Shown one piece after another: positions 36,285 through 49,549 of a DNA stretch of 64,000 bases. Position 1 is the stretch's first letter. Each line of letters starts with the position of its first letter. The position numbers and the translations under genes were made by a program. The stretch covers positions 12,377,035 to 12,441,034 of the forward strand of contig NC_037254.1 in the NCBI RefSeq assembly GCF_000002425.4. The letters are read 5' to 3'. The notes below the pieces were generated by a model. That model was not told the DNA's origin. It was given only the letters and a program-made list of their open reading frames with translations, and did no database searches. This DNA comes from Physcomitrium patens (lineage: Eukaryota; Streptophyta; Bryopsida; Funariales; Funariaceae).

Positions 36285-39200
36285 CAATATTGTTATCTTC
36301 AAATTATACTATGAAGTACTTGTAATAAGTATATTTTATTGTTGTATACTTATTTGACAATATAAGATTCAAACTATCTCTTTGCAAACTTCTTTATTGT
36401 ACTATATTGATTGTCCAAGCTACTATCATAAACTAACACTCAATCTCTATCTTCAGTTGTTTTAGATTGTGGTTGATATTTTTTATCAAATCTTTCTTTA
36501 TTCTTTTCTCTTGCTTCTTTCAACCTCTCTATCACTACTTCACTATTATTAGATCTTCTTTCTAATTTTTGAATTTGTAATACTAAAAGTTCTTTTCTAT
36601 TGAAATCATCCTTCTAAGGCAATACACCTTATATATGCACTACCTCTTCTATTGGCATTATTGATTTTTAATCATACATTAATTAAAAAGGCATATAACT
36701 TATTACTGAATTATGAGTTGTGTAATTTGCTCATAATGCAAATGATAGTAGTCTAAGCTACTCATGTGCTTTGCCATTGCATGTTTTTATTAATACCTTA
36801 ACAATAATAAATGTCCATGCTTACTCTTACCATTATTTTTTGGATTATACATTGTTATTGACGAAAGTATAATTCTTATTCTATTAAATATATTTTATGC
36901 TTTTCTTATATCTAATTCATCTCTATCTGCTATAAATTTTTCAGTACAATCATAATAACTAATAACATCTTCTAATAAAAATTGGCATATATCTTTAGTA
37001 CGATTTTTTTTTAATGCTTGTCCTTCAATTATACTTGATAAATCTTCTTGTACAAATACTAAATACTTCATTTATCCAAGTTCCATGGACATTACCATTA
37101 AATCCACCATCTACTTATAATATAAAGCTAATATATTGGACAAATATGTTGGATGTAACCTATCTCAATGCCAAATATTTGAATATATTTGGAAAGTTTT
37201 ACAAGATCTTACAAAATTTTCTATGTCTTTATGCATGCCTTTCTACCAATATTTTATTTTTAGCTTGATAAGTACTCAAATATTTTGATGTATTATTTAT
37301 AAACTTTTATAAAATTATTTAATAATCTTTTTTTGAAATTTTAAATCACATATAACTTATTGTGATACTTCTCTTCTCTTCTTTGTATGATTCTATAAAT
37401 ATCCATTATGTAAAATATATCTATAGGCTTTCTTATAAATTTTCTTAAATTTTTGATCTGTCTAATTTTTTATTGCTTTAATATGCTTAAATACTTCTCA
37501 ACATCTTTCTATTCTTGTTTATATAAATCTCTTAGAAATATTTTTAATTTAATATTAAAATATAATTTTTTTTATTGTAATACTTTATTTTTAATAACAT
37601 ATTTTTAATTAATTTTTTTTTCCTTAAATGTATTTAAATTTTAAATTCATAGATTTGATATATGCTATTCATCTAAATATAGCAATATTAAAAATTAAAT
37701 AACTTGTAATTATATCTGATAAAGATAGATAATATGTTTTTATAACTACTAATGTATCAATTAAGTACTCTTTTAATTTTTTGTAACTATTACTATACTC
37801 CATAATTTTCTTTTGATTTATACACAAGTCTTTTGCCTAACATTCAAAATCTTTGTTCCAAACTTTATTACATATCTATTACTTTGTTCATTATCATCTT
37901 CAACCACCCAACTTATTCCAATTAGACTTGCATTAATTCTTAATATCACTAGACTTCTACATTTATAATTTACTTTCTTCAAAGTCAAAAGTGAAAAAAA
38001 AAGTTCTTTGAATTTTTCTATAGTTTTTTTTTTATTTTCATTGAATTTTTTTATTTTTTCTTAACAACTGATATAATGGATCTATTACATGTGCAAAATG
38101 AAGTATTCAATATGATAGAAGATATATGCTCCTAAAAAGCTTTTGAATCTTATCATATTTATAAATTCTTTTATTTTTTTAATAATATAATTTTTTTCAT
38201 ATTTGGCTTACGTCCATATAATCTACATATGTGCCCTATCATCGAAACTTCTTTTGTTTCAAATATTGATTTTTCTCTTGTTAAGGTTAAATAAAATTCT
38301 TCTAATCTTGTCAAAATCTTCTCACAATCATCAATATGATCCACTACAAACTTCTTAGATCCCTTTAAATCCAAAATTTTATCTTTTTTTTCTTTTGCAC
38401 ATCCCTTAATTGGAACATCATCTAAAAAAGATATTATTATATTTATTTTTATTTTTTTTAATATCTTATGATTTCCATTTATCATGTGTGCCACAAAAGT
38501 TTTAGTCTTTTATAGTGAAATATACATTCTGACTAATTCTAATAGTGTCTTCATTGTTGTAATATGATCATATCTCTACTTTGTGTTGCCAATTGAAATT
38601 GATCATACCCTAAATAAAGATCTTCCATAGAATAAATTGTTCTTCCTACAAATGCTTCTATAAATTTATCTACAACTAGACTTGAATCCATATTTCTAAT
38701 AGTTACTTTATTTATTAATTGTATATCTTGAATAAACCTCAATGTCTTATTTTTCTTAGGTACTATGAACTACCAATTGAAATATAATATAATAGATGGT
38801 TCTAAAATTTTCATCCTAATTTTTTTATTAAGTAATTCAACTAACTTTGACAAATGAACTTTTAGAACTGGAATTAGTTTCAAATTCCATGGTTCATGTA
38901 GAATTATGAAATAACTATTGGTGCTATAATACTTGGATCAATATATCTTATCTCATGTGATTCAAATCCAAATGCCTTACCATATTATAAAAAATATTTC
39001 TTTGAAATATCTCTCTTCATCCTTTGATAAAAATTCTTCACACTTAACTTTCAAACTATCTAATGTCAATTCATCCTTGAATTCATGACCTATTTTTTTT
39101 TAATCATTTAAATTGAATTATATAGAATTATTTTCTACCATTTCCTAAAAAATTTAGTAGTAGTAACAATGCCAATAGTTTAATACATCCTTAATATGTA

Positions 39201-41349
39201 TTCATCTTTATCAATCACTTTATATTTCTTCAACTCATGTTCTATATTTTTAATTTTTTTTTTATTCTTTTTAAATTATCTATATTTTTTAATGAAATAT
39301 ATTCATCATGTGATAATCCTATGATGACCTCATTTTTTTATTGGGCAAGAAGCCATCATCTCTTCTATCAATGCAATCTTGCTTTATAATGGCATCTAGT
39401 AAAAATTCTTTGAATTAAGATCTTCAAATTCTTTGTTTATCCTTAATAAAAGATAATCTTTCAAACTATTCTAATTTTTTTCATAGTTTGCACAAACCAT
39501 TAAAAATTATATTGCCCTCTTTCCATCTTAACTTCTTATCTTTAATAAGGCTGAATCATCATCTATTATTTTATTTCTATTTGTATAGCAATAATATATG
39601 ATTGTTCCAATATATTAGGATATATAAATATATCTTGCACAAAGAAATTTTGTTCATTAATAACATCTTGTATTATCAACTTGATATTTATACAAGCTTT
39701 ATACAAATCTTCTTTTGAATTATTTATTGTTCTTATTATCTAACCATGTTCAATATCAATAGGCCATTTTTCTCTTTCATATAATTCTTTTGATATCAAA
39801 TTAATTTCAAAACCATGATGAATTAATGCTATAATTGGTTCTTCTAAATCTCCTAATTTTACCAAAGTTTCTATAGTAGCCTTTGTTCAATGACTTCAAG
39901 AATAATGACTAAAAACTTAAATCACATCTTCTTTTTCTATAAATCTTACTAGCAGGACATCTCCAAAATATTGCATTATATCTCCTTCATCTTTATTGCT
40001 TCTATTGCTCTTGTTCCTTGTGCATTTGATATAATAGTATTTCTTACATATTTTTTTTATTTTTTTTATTATATCTATAATGATTTCACAAGATTCATGC
40101 TTAGCAATTCATAGGATTTCACCAACTATAAATTTAACTTTTTTACTTAAAATTTTATCTTCTAATACTTTCTTTAAATTTGCAAAAACTTCAATATCTG
40201 ATTGTAATTTATAAGTAGTAGCCTTTGCTTCTTTTTTTTGTAGAAATATTCTCTATTATCTTTTCATGCATAGGATTCTTTTGTTATTGAGCTTTTTTTT
40301 ACCTTGTAGTTTTTTTTGATGGCCCTTTATTATTTTTATCTTTATTTTTATTTTTTTATTAATGCTTTATGTTGATTCTTTGTAATTTGAACATACATTG
40401 ATAATCCATCTACTAAATTATTCCATCCAAGAATTTGCCAAATGTTATTGCCAATACGTTTTAAATCATCTCTAGAATTTTTTTTCTTTTCTCCATGATT
40501 CATTATATTTGACCACAAAGAAATAATTTCTCCTAAAAAAATTAGTTTTATGCTTAAAGATTTGCTCAAATTTGCTTCTATTCAATATATTGATGCTTCA
40601 TTGCTTAAAATTGTATACACTTTAAAAGAATCTGTCACAAATTCTTTCATTATTTCTTTATCAAAATTTGTCTTTAATTTTCTTTCACTTTTTTTTTAAG
40701 TGTATCATACCATCTTTAAAAAATAACAATCCCTTTACACAACATCTCTATAAAATCTTTAGATTTTCTTCTTGAATAATTTGTACTATCACACCACATG
40801 CACCTATGTACTACACCTTCTATTAGTCTTAAATTTTATTTTATTGATACTCTTGATTATTGACCCTTTTCTTCAAGCTTTATAAATTTTATTTGCAAAT
40901 CTCTCATTCCTTGTATGATTTCATCAATGTTCATTTTTTATTTCTTTCATGTAGTCATTAAAAGTTGAATCATAGATGTAGGATGGATAATAGGCATTTT
41001 TTTCCTTAGATGCTTATAATAGTCTTTAAATACCTACCTTATCTTTTTTCCTTTCACTTTTATAAGCAATCTTTTAGCCTCTTCTACTTCTTTTCAATTC
41101 TTTGTCAATCCACCATTTTTTTTTTTTTTTTTTTTTATCTTCAAGTAAGATTTTTAACTTGTCTTGCAACTCTCCATTAGCGGCTAGAAGAAAAAGCCTC
41201 ATTTTATTTAGATCCAATAATTGCCTCTCCTTCTTTGAAAAAAATATTATTTTTTAAACTCTCTTGATAATTTTATTGCTAAAAGATCCTTCTCAGGCCT
41301 TTCAATCTATTTAAAAAATGACTTCTTTGTAATTCTATTATTATCTTCA
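36285..41349 (-). pseudogene. internal region of element E (gag-pol, unusable)
   Basis: Fully decayed. RT traces at 38742-38171 are the best-kept part. 40569-40348 (minus, 73 codons, IGNNIWQILGWNNLVDGL) lies where gag or its C-terminus is expected, but I recognise no motif. A pure T run of about 22 bases is at 41115-41136. Stops and frameshifts are dense throughout. Confidence 0.6.
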
Positions 41350-41748
41350 AAAAATAATTCATATATATATATATAATTAAAGATTAAAAAATATAATAAA
41401 ATATTAATAAAATTTAATTAAATTTTTAAATAATTTATAAAAGAAAATACAAATAAATCCTAAAGAACTTCTAATGAAATAATAAAAAATTATAAATAAA
41501 CCTAAAAGAAATAAAAATTTAAAATCCTTTTAAAAATCCTTTAAAAAATTCTTAAGAAACATTAAAGAAATCTACAAAAACCGTAAAGAAATCCGAAAGA
41601 AATCCAAAAGAAATTCAAAAATTAAATAAAAAACAATCCTTAAAAAATTCAAAAGAAATTCTAAAGAAACCTTGAAAAAATCCTAAAGAAATTCTTATTG
41701 AATCCTAAATAAATTCTAAATAAATCTTAAAGAAATCCAAAAGAAAAA

Positions 41749-41793
<45 letters not shown>

Positions 41794-42221
41794 TAAAAAA
41801 ATCTTTAAAAAATCTTCAAGAATCTTAAAGAAATCCAAATGAAATCCTAAAAAAATCTTTGAAAAATCCTAAACCTTAATCCAATCCTAATTAGATCTTA
41901 AATCCTAAGTCAAACTTAATGACACCCTAAATCCTAAACTAAACTCTAATCAAATCCTAAATTCTAAATCAAATCCTAATCAATTTCTAAAAAAATTGTA
42001 ACCAAAATTTAATCAATTTAAGCCAATCAAAATCAAAACCTAACCAATTCAAATCAATCCAAGGTTAATTTTAGAACCTCAATATTTATTAACTAAACCA
42101 TTGATCTTACTTAAAATTTTATATACCTTTCAATCTCTTGAGTAATAATAAGCATAATGAATTTGAAGAGAATTAAACTTATAAAATGAGAGAAAAACGT
42201 CATAATCAATTTAAGTATAGG

Positions 42222-42782
42222 TGTCAAGGATAAGAACTCGATGAAAAAACAATTCAAACAAGTGAGCCTTCACTCAAAGAAAGGTAACAAAATATATATA
42301 AACAAGTATATATATTGAAAGAGAAACTGGAATGGCTATTGCCAAAAGACAAGAAAACTAGAGACCCTTGAAACTAGACTAGAAGCAAGAAAGGAGTTGA
42401 CAAGAGTGAAGAAGCCTTCACTCTTGTCTCTATATATACTATGTAACTAGGGGCTATTTGGCAACGTTCTATAGGACCTCCAATATGTCTTGACTTTGTA
42501 GGACACATGCCTTGACTTACAAGGCAAGTTTTTCTACGTGTAGGCCACATAGTTAGCTTGATCTTCAAGCTAACAACATGTGTGGCACATGGCCAACTTG
42601 TTGACCACGTTTCTAATCCAAAAAGTCAATTAAAGACACCTATGAAGTCAAAGCAGCGTCTATAAAGCTTCTAGGAAGCTTCCATATTAAATATGATAGA
42701 ATTAACTTATTTTTACCTACTTTTATTTACTTCTACCTATTTGTATATGTAATTACTAGCTTACATGATTATGACCATGACA
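42222..42782 (-). repeat. 3' LTR of B3
   Basis: 561 bp, TGTCAAGG...CATGACA. Differs from the other LTR by roughly twenty changes, mostly transitions, plus one 18-bp TACTTTTACTTACTTCTA-type unit. Confidence 0.93.
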
Positions 42783-43379
42783 TTACCTCCCCTTCTAGGA
42801 ACGAGTTTCACGAGGAGCGGTCATCATATGTTGAGAAAATCTATGATGCGACGAATTCTATTTGCCACATACTCTGATCTTTGTTCTCTTCGAAGATGAT
42901 TGATAGGGTCTCTCAACCATCGGTAGTGTCCCATACTACGGTGGGAAGACCACCCAGTTATTTGATCATTGTTGAGGCCTTCGTAAATTCCTTCGAATAG
43001 AATATTTGGAATACCATCAGGAGTTGTTCCTACCTCTAGCACAATCACCAAACATCGGGAGTCCCTTCGCAAATCGTGATACCAAACGCGTTGTATCTCG
43101 CCATCTATTCGAGGAAGAACATGTCGTTCTTGAAGATCTTCATCTCGATTGCGTCACCTTGAAGGATGTGACAATCGCAATGTCTCATCCGACAGGTCAG
43201 CAAATGAAGGCTCTTGTGTCGAATCCGCTGGTTGTTGGTTCTCCATCTCATGAACATCACTACTACAAAGAAGCTACGAACAAGAATTGAAAGTAGAATG
43301 TTATCTTACCTAGATGTTGTTTTTTCTATAAAGAAGGTTTTCATCTTGATTTTGATGGATGTCATCGATGAAAAGCCTC

Positions 43380-46300
43380 CACCGCCTTTGCTGCATTTAT
43401 AAGATTCTTTATTGGCTCCCATGTACGTTCACTAATACCATATCCACGCCAATGGACAAGATATTCTAATTTATTTCAGCGCCGCCTTGAATCTAAGACT
43501 TCTTCTACTTCAAACTCTTCATTATTGTCCACTTCTATAGGAGGAGGTAGAACTTGTCGTCTTTTTGGTATGTCCACTGTCTTGTATGGTTCAAGAAGAG
43601 AAACGTGGAATACTGGATAGATTTTTATTGACTCCGATAGATGTAAACGATATGCAACTGGATTGATTTGTGCAGAAATAGAAAATGGTCCCAGCCTTTG
43701 ATAGTCCAACTTGTCACAAGGAGGAGTAGTCTTGATATTGCGACGAAGTAGCCATATCTTATCACCCAAGATGAATGATGGTTGTTCCTTTTGATAGACA
43801 TTCTCATTGACCTTTTGTTGTTCTTGAGCCTCTTTTAACTACGCCTTTATCGTTGCATGTAGCTCTGATGAATGAATTACCAAATCTTTCATAGTAGGAT
43901 TATCAACTTTTGAAAAGTCAAAAGTATCAAGTCGTGGATGATAACCATAATTAATAAAGAAAGGTGTTTGTTTTGTAGAAGAATGTATCGTGTTATTGTA
44001 AGTAAACTCTGCCAATGGCAAAAGAGTTGTCCAATCATCTTGTTCGTAATTAATGGTACATCTTAAATATTGCTCCAAAACTTGATTAACACGCTCCGTT
44101 TGTCCATCAGTTTGAGGATGGAATGCTGAAGATAGTTTTATATCCACTTTAAGAATCTTGAAAAGAGTCTACCAAAATCTTGATACAAATTGAGTTCCCC
44201 TATCTGATATAATATCCTTGGATAATCTATGATAGCGATAGATATTGTCAAGAAAGAACTTAGTTGTTTCTTCACTTGTGATAGATTTTGTACATGGTAC
44301 AAAATGTGCCATCTTGGTAAAACGATCTACTATCACGAATATAGAGTCATAAGAACCTGAGATTGGAAGATCCGTAATGAAGTCCATAGAAACAGAAGAC
44401 CATGGTTGTTCTAGAATGGATAATGGCTGAAGAAGTCCAAAAGGTCGATGACGAGGAGTTTTTGATCTAAAGCAAACATCACATGATTGTACAAAATCTT
44501 TAATTGCCTTCCATATTTGAGGCTACCAAAAATCCCTAGATATCAGCTCCAAAGTCTTATTATATCCAAAATGTCTTGCTGCTGAGAAGTCATGACGAAC
44601 TTGAAGAAAACGTAAACGTGCTTCTCCTTCTCGAATATATAAGAGTCCTTCGAAATAGAGTAGGTTGTTCTTGAATTCAAATTTAGAGGGATCATGAGAT
44701 TTAGAAGAATTATTCTTGATATCATGAACAAGAAGGTCTGAAGACATACTTAACTGGACTTGCTTAAATAAAGTTAAATCAATAGTTAATGTTGATTTTA
44801 TTACTTAAAGATGAAATTACTCCGGCTTCAAGAGAACCATTCTTTGTTGCTTGAAAGCTACATTTCTTTCTTTTGGTGCAAGATAAGAACGTTTAAATAA
44901 GGCATCAGACAATCCTTGTTGTTTTTCTAGCTGATAAGTAATGATGAACCCGAATCTTGATAAAGACATGCTCCAACGAGCTTGGTGACAATTTAATATG
45001 CGTGTTAACATAAAATATTCGAGGTTCTTGTGATCCGTATACACGGTGATTGGAGTGGAATGCCATTCTTGAAAAGAATCCACATTTGCAAGAAGTTCTT
45101 TGTCATGGATCTCATAATTGATTTCTGATGTTGAGAATTTTCTTGAATGAAAGGCTACTGGATGAAGTTTGTCATCTGTTCCCATTTGTGATAAAACCGC
45201 ACCCAGAGCAAAGTCCGATGCATCTGTTTCTATAAAGAATGCTTTGAAAAAATCAACACGATACAAGATTAGTGCAGAAAAAAACGATGTCTTCAAAGAT
45301 TCAAAAGTAACTTCCGCTTCCTGATTCCATTGGAGTTTGTCTTTATAAGTCAAACGTGTAAGTGGAGCTGCAACTCGAGAGAAGTCTTTGCTGAAGATCT
45401 GATAGTAGTTGCCAAATCCCAAAAAACATTGGACATCTCTTACCGTTTTTGGGATCTTCCAGTCTATAATAATTTGAACTTTCTTAGGATCCATCATAAG
45501 TCAATCATTTGAAATGATGTAACATAAGAAATCGACTTAGGTAGTGTGGAATATACACTTTTCTATCTTGGCATTGAGTCCTGCATCTCTTAATTTTTGT
45601 AAGACATGACAAACATGAAGTTCATGTTCTTCTGGATTCTTAGAATAAATCAAGATGTCGTCTAGATAACAGACCACAAAATCGTCCAAAAACTCTCATA
45701 AATATCATTCATTAGATGTTAAAAAGCTGCTGGTGCATTTGTAAGTCCAAAAGGCATGACATTGTATTCAAAATGTCCATACCTAGTTCGAAATGCAGTC
45801 TTCCATTCATCTCCTTCTTTGATGCGTACTAGATTGTATGCTCCCCGAAGATCTATTTTTGTATAGATCATAGCTTGATTCAGCTGATCAAGAAGTCCAG
45901 ATATTAAAAGTAGTGGATACCTGTTCTTGATGGTAATCTTGTTGAGTCCTCGATAATCAACACACATCCGCAATGATCTATCTTTTTTCTTCACAAATAG
46001 AATTGGAGCTCCTGTCGGAGATTTAGAATGGCGTATGAAATTCTTGGCTAGATTTTCTTCAATATACTACTTGAGTTCAGCCAACTCATTTTGTGATAAA
46101 CTGTAGATTGGTCCGAATGGCAGTTGTGCTCCTTCTTGAAGGTCAATTGAGCAATCATAGGGACAATGTTCTCGAAGTGTATCCACATTCTTTTTTTCAA
46201 ATACATCTTGAAATTCTTCATATTGGCTTGGAATGCCACTTGAAGTCTTTTCACTAATAGAAACGGATGTAGCATAAATAATATATGGTGATTCTTTCAT

Positions 46301-46810
46301 AGCAGCATGCAAGAAAGCATTTGCACCTATAAATACGGGTTTAATTGAACTGGACTTATGACTCTCTACTTCATTAACTACACTGTTAGTTATACTTTTA
46401 GAAAAAGTAAGAGTTTGAGAAATCCAGTCTATTTGAGGGTTGTATTTTTTTAACCACGATAAACCTAAAATGACCGGATTAGAGGGAGATCTAATGATAT
46501 TAAATACTACAAAACTATTATGACCATTGATTATTACTTCTATAGGAAGGGTTTCATGAGTAATATCTCCAAAACACAATGGACGACCATCTATGACTTT
46601 TACATGAACAAGTTTAGTTTTCTTTATTAAAGATATGCTATGTCTTTTAGTAAATTCTTCATCTAAAAAATACGTTGAGGCTCCTAAATCTAACAAGGCA
46701 AAGACTTTGTAATATTTAGGTCCTAAAATAACATTTAATATAAAACAAGGAGAGGGCTCTGAGGAGAGAATAGGACCTTTACTAGATGTTGTGCAAGGTT
46801 CCAGCCGCAC
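43380..46810 (-). pseudogene. pol: B3 pol: protease, RT, RNase H, integrase, chromodomain
   Basis: Order on the minus strand: protease 46810-46067 (VFALLDLGAST, where the usual DSG is DLG; ILGLSWLKKYNP); RT 45994-45719 ([31 protein letters not shown]) with intact YLDD at 45668-45657; RNase H 45497-44817 (IETDASDFALGAVLSQ, YEIHDKELLA); integrase zinc end (HFGYNKTLELISRDFW), core Asp residues in VIVDRFTKMAHF and SDRGTQF, then [20 protein letters not shown]-terminal region 43769-43476 (VFHVSLLEPYK); chromodomain about 43540-43390 (FEVEEVLDSRRR, stop, then LEYLVHWRGYG, TWEPIKNL). One frameshift near 45695; from 45497 to the end the frame is single and broken only by stops. Confidence 0.92.
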
Positions 46811-46890
46811 GGTCCCTATTGTAGTTGGACAAACTCATTTTCTGACATATTGTCTTCTTTCATAGCCATACTCCTCATTTTGTGATTGCG

Positions 46891-47823
46891 TCATTTTTTT
46901 GGACAATGTTGAGCAGTGTGCTTTGGTTCTTCATAATATAAACATAATCCTTCTTGACGACGATGAGTCTTTTCTTGCTCAGTAAGAGGTTTGAAACGTA
47001 CTGCATCAATTTGCATATCCTCTACTGCCGAATGTATGTGTTGAAGAGGTGTTGGTGTTGCCATTGAATTATAGTAACGTTGAGGTCGACTTGTACGGTT
47101 CTCAGATCGGAATTCAAAAAGGCGATTGTCGCTCTTCACAGCAAAGTCAATTGCCTGACTCAATGTTTGAGGATCAGGTAAGGTGAGCATTAATTTTTTT
47201 TCCTCATATTGTAATCTATAGAGAAATTGGCTAATAAGTGCAACATCATTCCACTTGATATCAATTGCAAGTTGTCAAAATTGTGAAGCATATAACGTTA
47301 CTGATCGATTGCCTTGTCGTAAAATACGTATCTTATTGGTTGCAACACGAATTGGATCATGTTTTCCATACATGGATCGAAACTCCACCAAAAACGCCTC
47401 TAGATTATCCAATATTGGATCTCATCATTCATGAAAAGATGAAAACCACGATAGTGCTGAACTTGAAAGAAGCGTATCAAGGAATCTAACTTGTGATCCT
47501 GGAGTTGGATAGCTTTGGGGTTGAAGTTCAATCACAAGTTGCACTTGATTGATAAATCCTCGAAACTTGGATCTGGTGCAATCAAACTTCTCGGGTAGGG
47601 TAATTCTTAGTTCTCTAACATTAGAAGGGCGTTCCACCATAGGAGAAAGGACATGGTTTGGTGCAGATGTTGAAGCAGCTCCAACCATTTCTATATCTTC
47701 ACTTCCTGCCAATCTTGTTGTTCCTTGTGGTGGTAAATTGAGTTGATGCATCGCAAGCATTAACTCCCTCAATTGCTCTTGCATTTGTGCCATTGCACTC
47801 TTCATTTCAAGAAGTTCTGCCAT
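46891..47823 (-). pseudogene. gag: B3 gag with damaged zinc knuckle
   Basis: ATG at 47823; frame interrupted by stops (first TGA 47425-47427) and ended by TGA at 46891-46893. Capsid part LPEKFDCTRSKFRGFINQ parallels family A. In the knuckle CLYYEEPKHTAQHC the second Cys is Tyr (codon 46935-46933, one G-to-A change from Cys). Gag ends with a run of seven A (A AAA AAA in frame) just before the TGA, and pol follows in the -1 frame. Confidence 0.88.
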
Positions 47824-48035
47824 GATAACTCTTAGAAGAAAGAAGATGTCTAATATCGCTCAAGACAAATAGAAGAGAGGACTTGAGAACAAAGAAAATA
47901 CTAAGGACAATATCAGTTTAAAAGAAGGTAATCTGCAACTTCTAATATGCTTATATCTTATCAAGAAAAAGGGGTAATCCACTCTTAATCAAGATTAGAC
48001 AAAGCTCTGATATTGTAGGAGTACTCTTGTCAATC

Positions 48036-48615
48036 TGTCAAGGACAAGAACTCGATGAAAAAACAATTCAAACAAGTGAGCCTTCACTCAAAGAGAGGTA
48101 ACAAAATATATATAAATAAGTATATATATTGAAAGAGAAACTGGAATGGCTATTGCCAAAAGACAAGAAAACTAGAGACCTTGAAACTAGGCTAGAAGCA
48201 AAAAAGGAGTTGACAAGAGTGAAGGCTTCTTCACTCTTGTCTCTATATATACTATGTAACTAGGGGCTACGTGGCGATGTTCTATAGGACCTCCAATATG
48301 TCTTGACTTTGTAGGACACATGCCTTGACTTACAAGGTAAGTTTTTCTACATGTAGGCCACATAGTTAGCTTGATCTTCAAGCTAACAACATGTGTGGCA
48401 CATGGCCAACTTGTTGACCACGTTTCTAATCCAAAAAGTCAATTAAAGACACCTATGAAGTCAAAGCAGCGTCTATAAAGCTTCTAGAAAGCTTCCATAT
48501 TAAATACTATAAAATTAACTTACTTTTATCTACTTTTACTTACTTCTACCTACTTTTACTTACTTCTACCTATTTGTATATGTAATTACTAGTTTACATG
48601 ATTATGTCCATGACA
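48036..48615 (-). repeat. 5' LTR of B3
   Basis: 580 bp, TGTCAAGG...CATGACA. The primer site remnant (minus TATCAGAGC) begins about 22 nt downstream of its end. Confidence 0.93.
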
Positions 48616-49549
48616 GTAGGCTAGCTTCTATCTTTGACCTTCATGTTGATCTTCAAGTACTAATAATTTCTAATTGAAGTATTAACTTGCTTTCAAATTT
48701 TAAACAAGTTTTGAAAGTTAAGTCAATTATTAGCTCTAATAAAAATCTTCTCAATCCAATTAGAAGATTGTTGCAAATCTTAGATAACCTTACTAAGCCT
48801 AAAAATCCAATTTTTGATATTCTAGCCTACTTAAACTTTAATAACCTTCAATTCAACTATTTGTTTAAACTCAAATTTATAACAAGTTTTCAAGACAACT
48901 ATACTCACAACTTTACAAAAAAATTCTTCTATATCTATTACAAAACTCACAAAATTATCTAAATTTTTAATCATATTTTATTTTACAAAATCCAAAGTCA
49001 TCTAAAACAATTGTAAATTTGCAAAGCTCTTACAAATTCATTATAAACTTAAATTACTCAAAACTAATGCTCTAAAAAATCTTATGAAGTCTTCTACCAA
49101 ATTCTACTCTTTGATTTGCAAAAGAACCATGGAATTGCCATAAGTGTGTGGTTTTGTGCCTTTAGATCTGATTTTGATCTAGATTGGCAATTGATCCTCT
49201 CCAAGTATCAATTTTTGTTTTCTTGAGATAATTTTTGCTAAAATAAACTTTTAATTCTTTTTTACATATGCCTTTATCTTTTTGTTTTTTTAATCTATCT
49301 TATTTTGTCTTATTTATGGCTTTATAAAGTAAGTAAAATTCTACTTTGTAAAAAGATAGTATTTACAATTTTAGATTATTATTTTTTGACTATTATCTAT
49401 ATTTCTAAGATAATTTTCTATAATATTTTGAAATATAATCTTTTAAAATATAATACTTTCTTTACTCTTTTACCTATAATAACTTTCATGATTTGATTCA
49501 ACAAATATTATATTATTCTAATTATTATTATTATTATTATTTGAAGCTT

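Larger units (their letters stand above)
42222..48615 (-). mobile_element. element B3: complete chromovirus (Ty3/gypsy), best-preserved family B copy
   Basis: 6,394 bp. 3' LTR 42222-42782, purine tract adjoining it (plus TTACCTCCCCTTC), pol with RT-RNase H-integrase-chromodomain, gag, decayed primer site near 48006-48014, and 5' LTR 48036-48615. Reverse transcriptase before integrase makes it Ty3/gypsy; the C-terminal chromodomain makes it a chromovirus. Flanks ATAGG (42217-42221) and GTAGG (48616-48620) differ by one transition. The unoccupied version of the target exists in the other LTR of E near 35198-35215, which fixes both ends. Confidence 0.95.
34481..49490 (-). mobile_element. element E: large old gypsy element, host of the B3 insertion
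   Basis: A long element whose two LTRs are about 34481-36030 and, split by B3, about 41350-42221 plus 48616-49490. Internal minus-strand traces: RT at 38742-38551 (RFIQDIQLINKVTIRN, LYLGYDQFQLATQSRD) and 38494-38171 (FLDDVPIKG, KSIFETKEVSMIGH), and an integrase C-terminal trace near 36600-36420 (ERLKEAREKNKERFDKK). This RT type (FIQDLQPVNKVTIRN-like) is unlike family B and marks another Ty3/gypsy lineage. Outer edges are approximate and no target duplication was identified. With B3 removed the element is about 8.6 kb. No usable frame remains. Confidence 0.75.
41350..49490 (-). repeat. 5' LTR of E, split by B3
   Basis: Pieces about 41350-42221 and 48616-49490 together match 34481-36030 in order, including the AAATCCTAAAGAAATT minisatellite (41455-42000) and a 30-base A run at 41760-41790 lacking in the other LTR. 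The right edge near 49490 is approximate. Confidence 0.68.
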
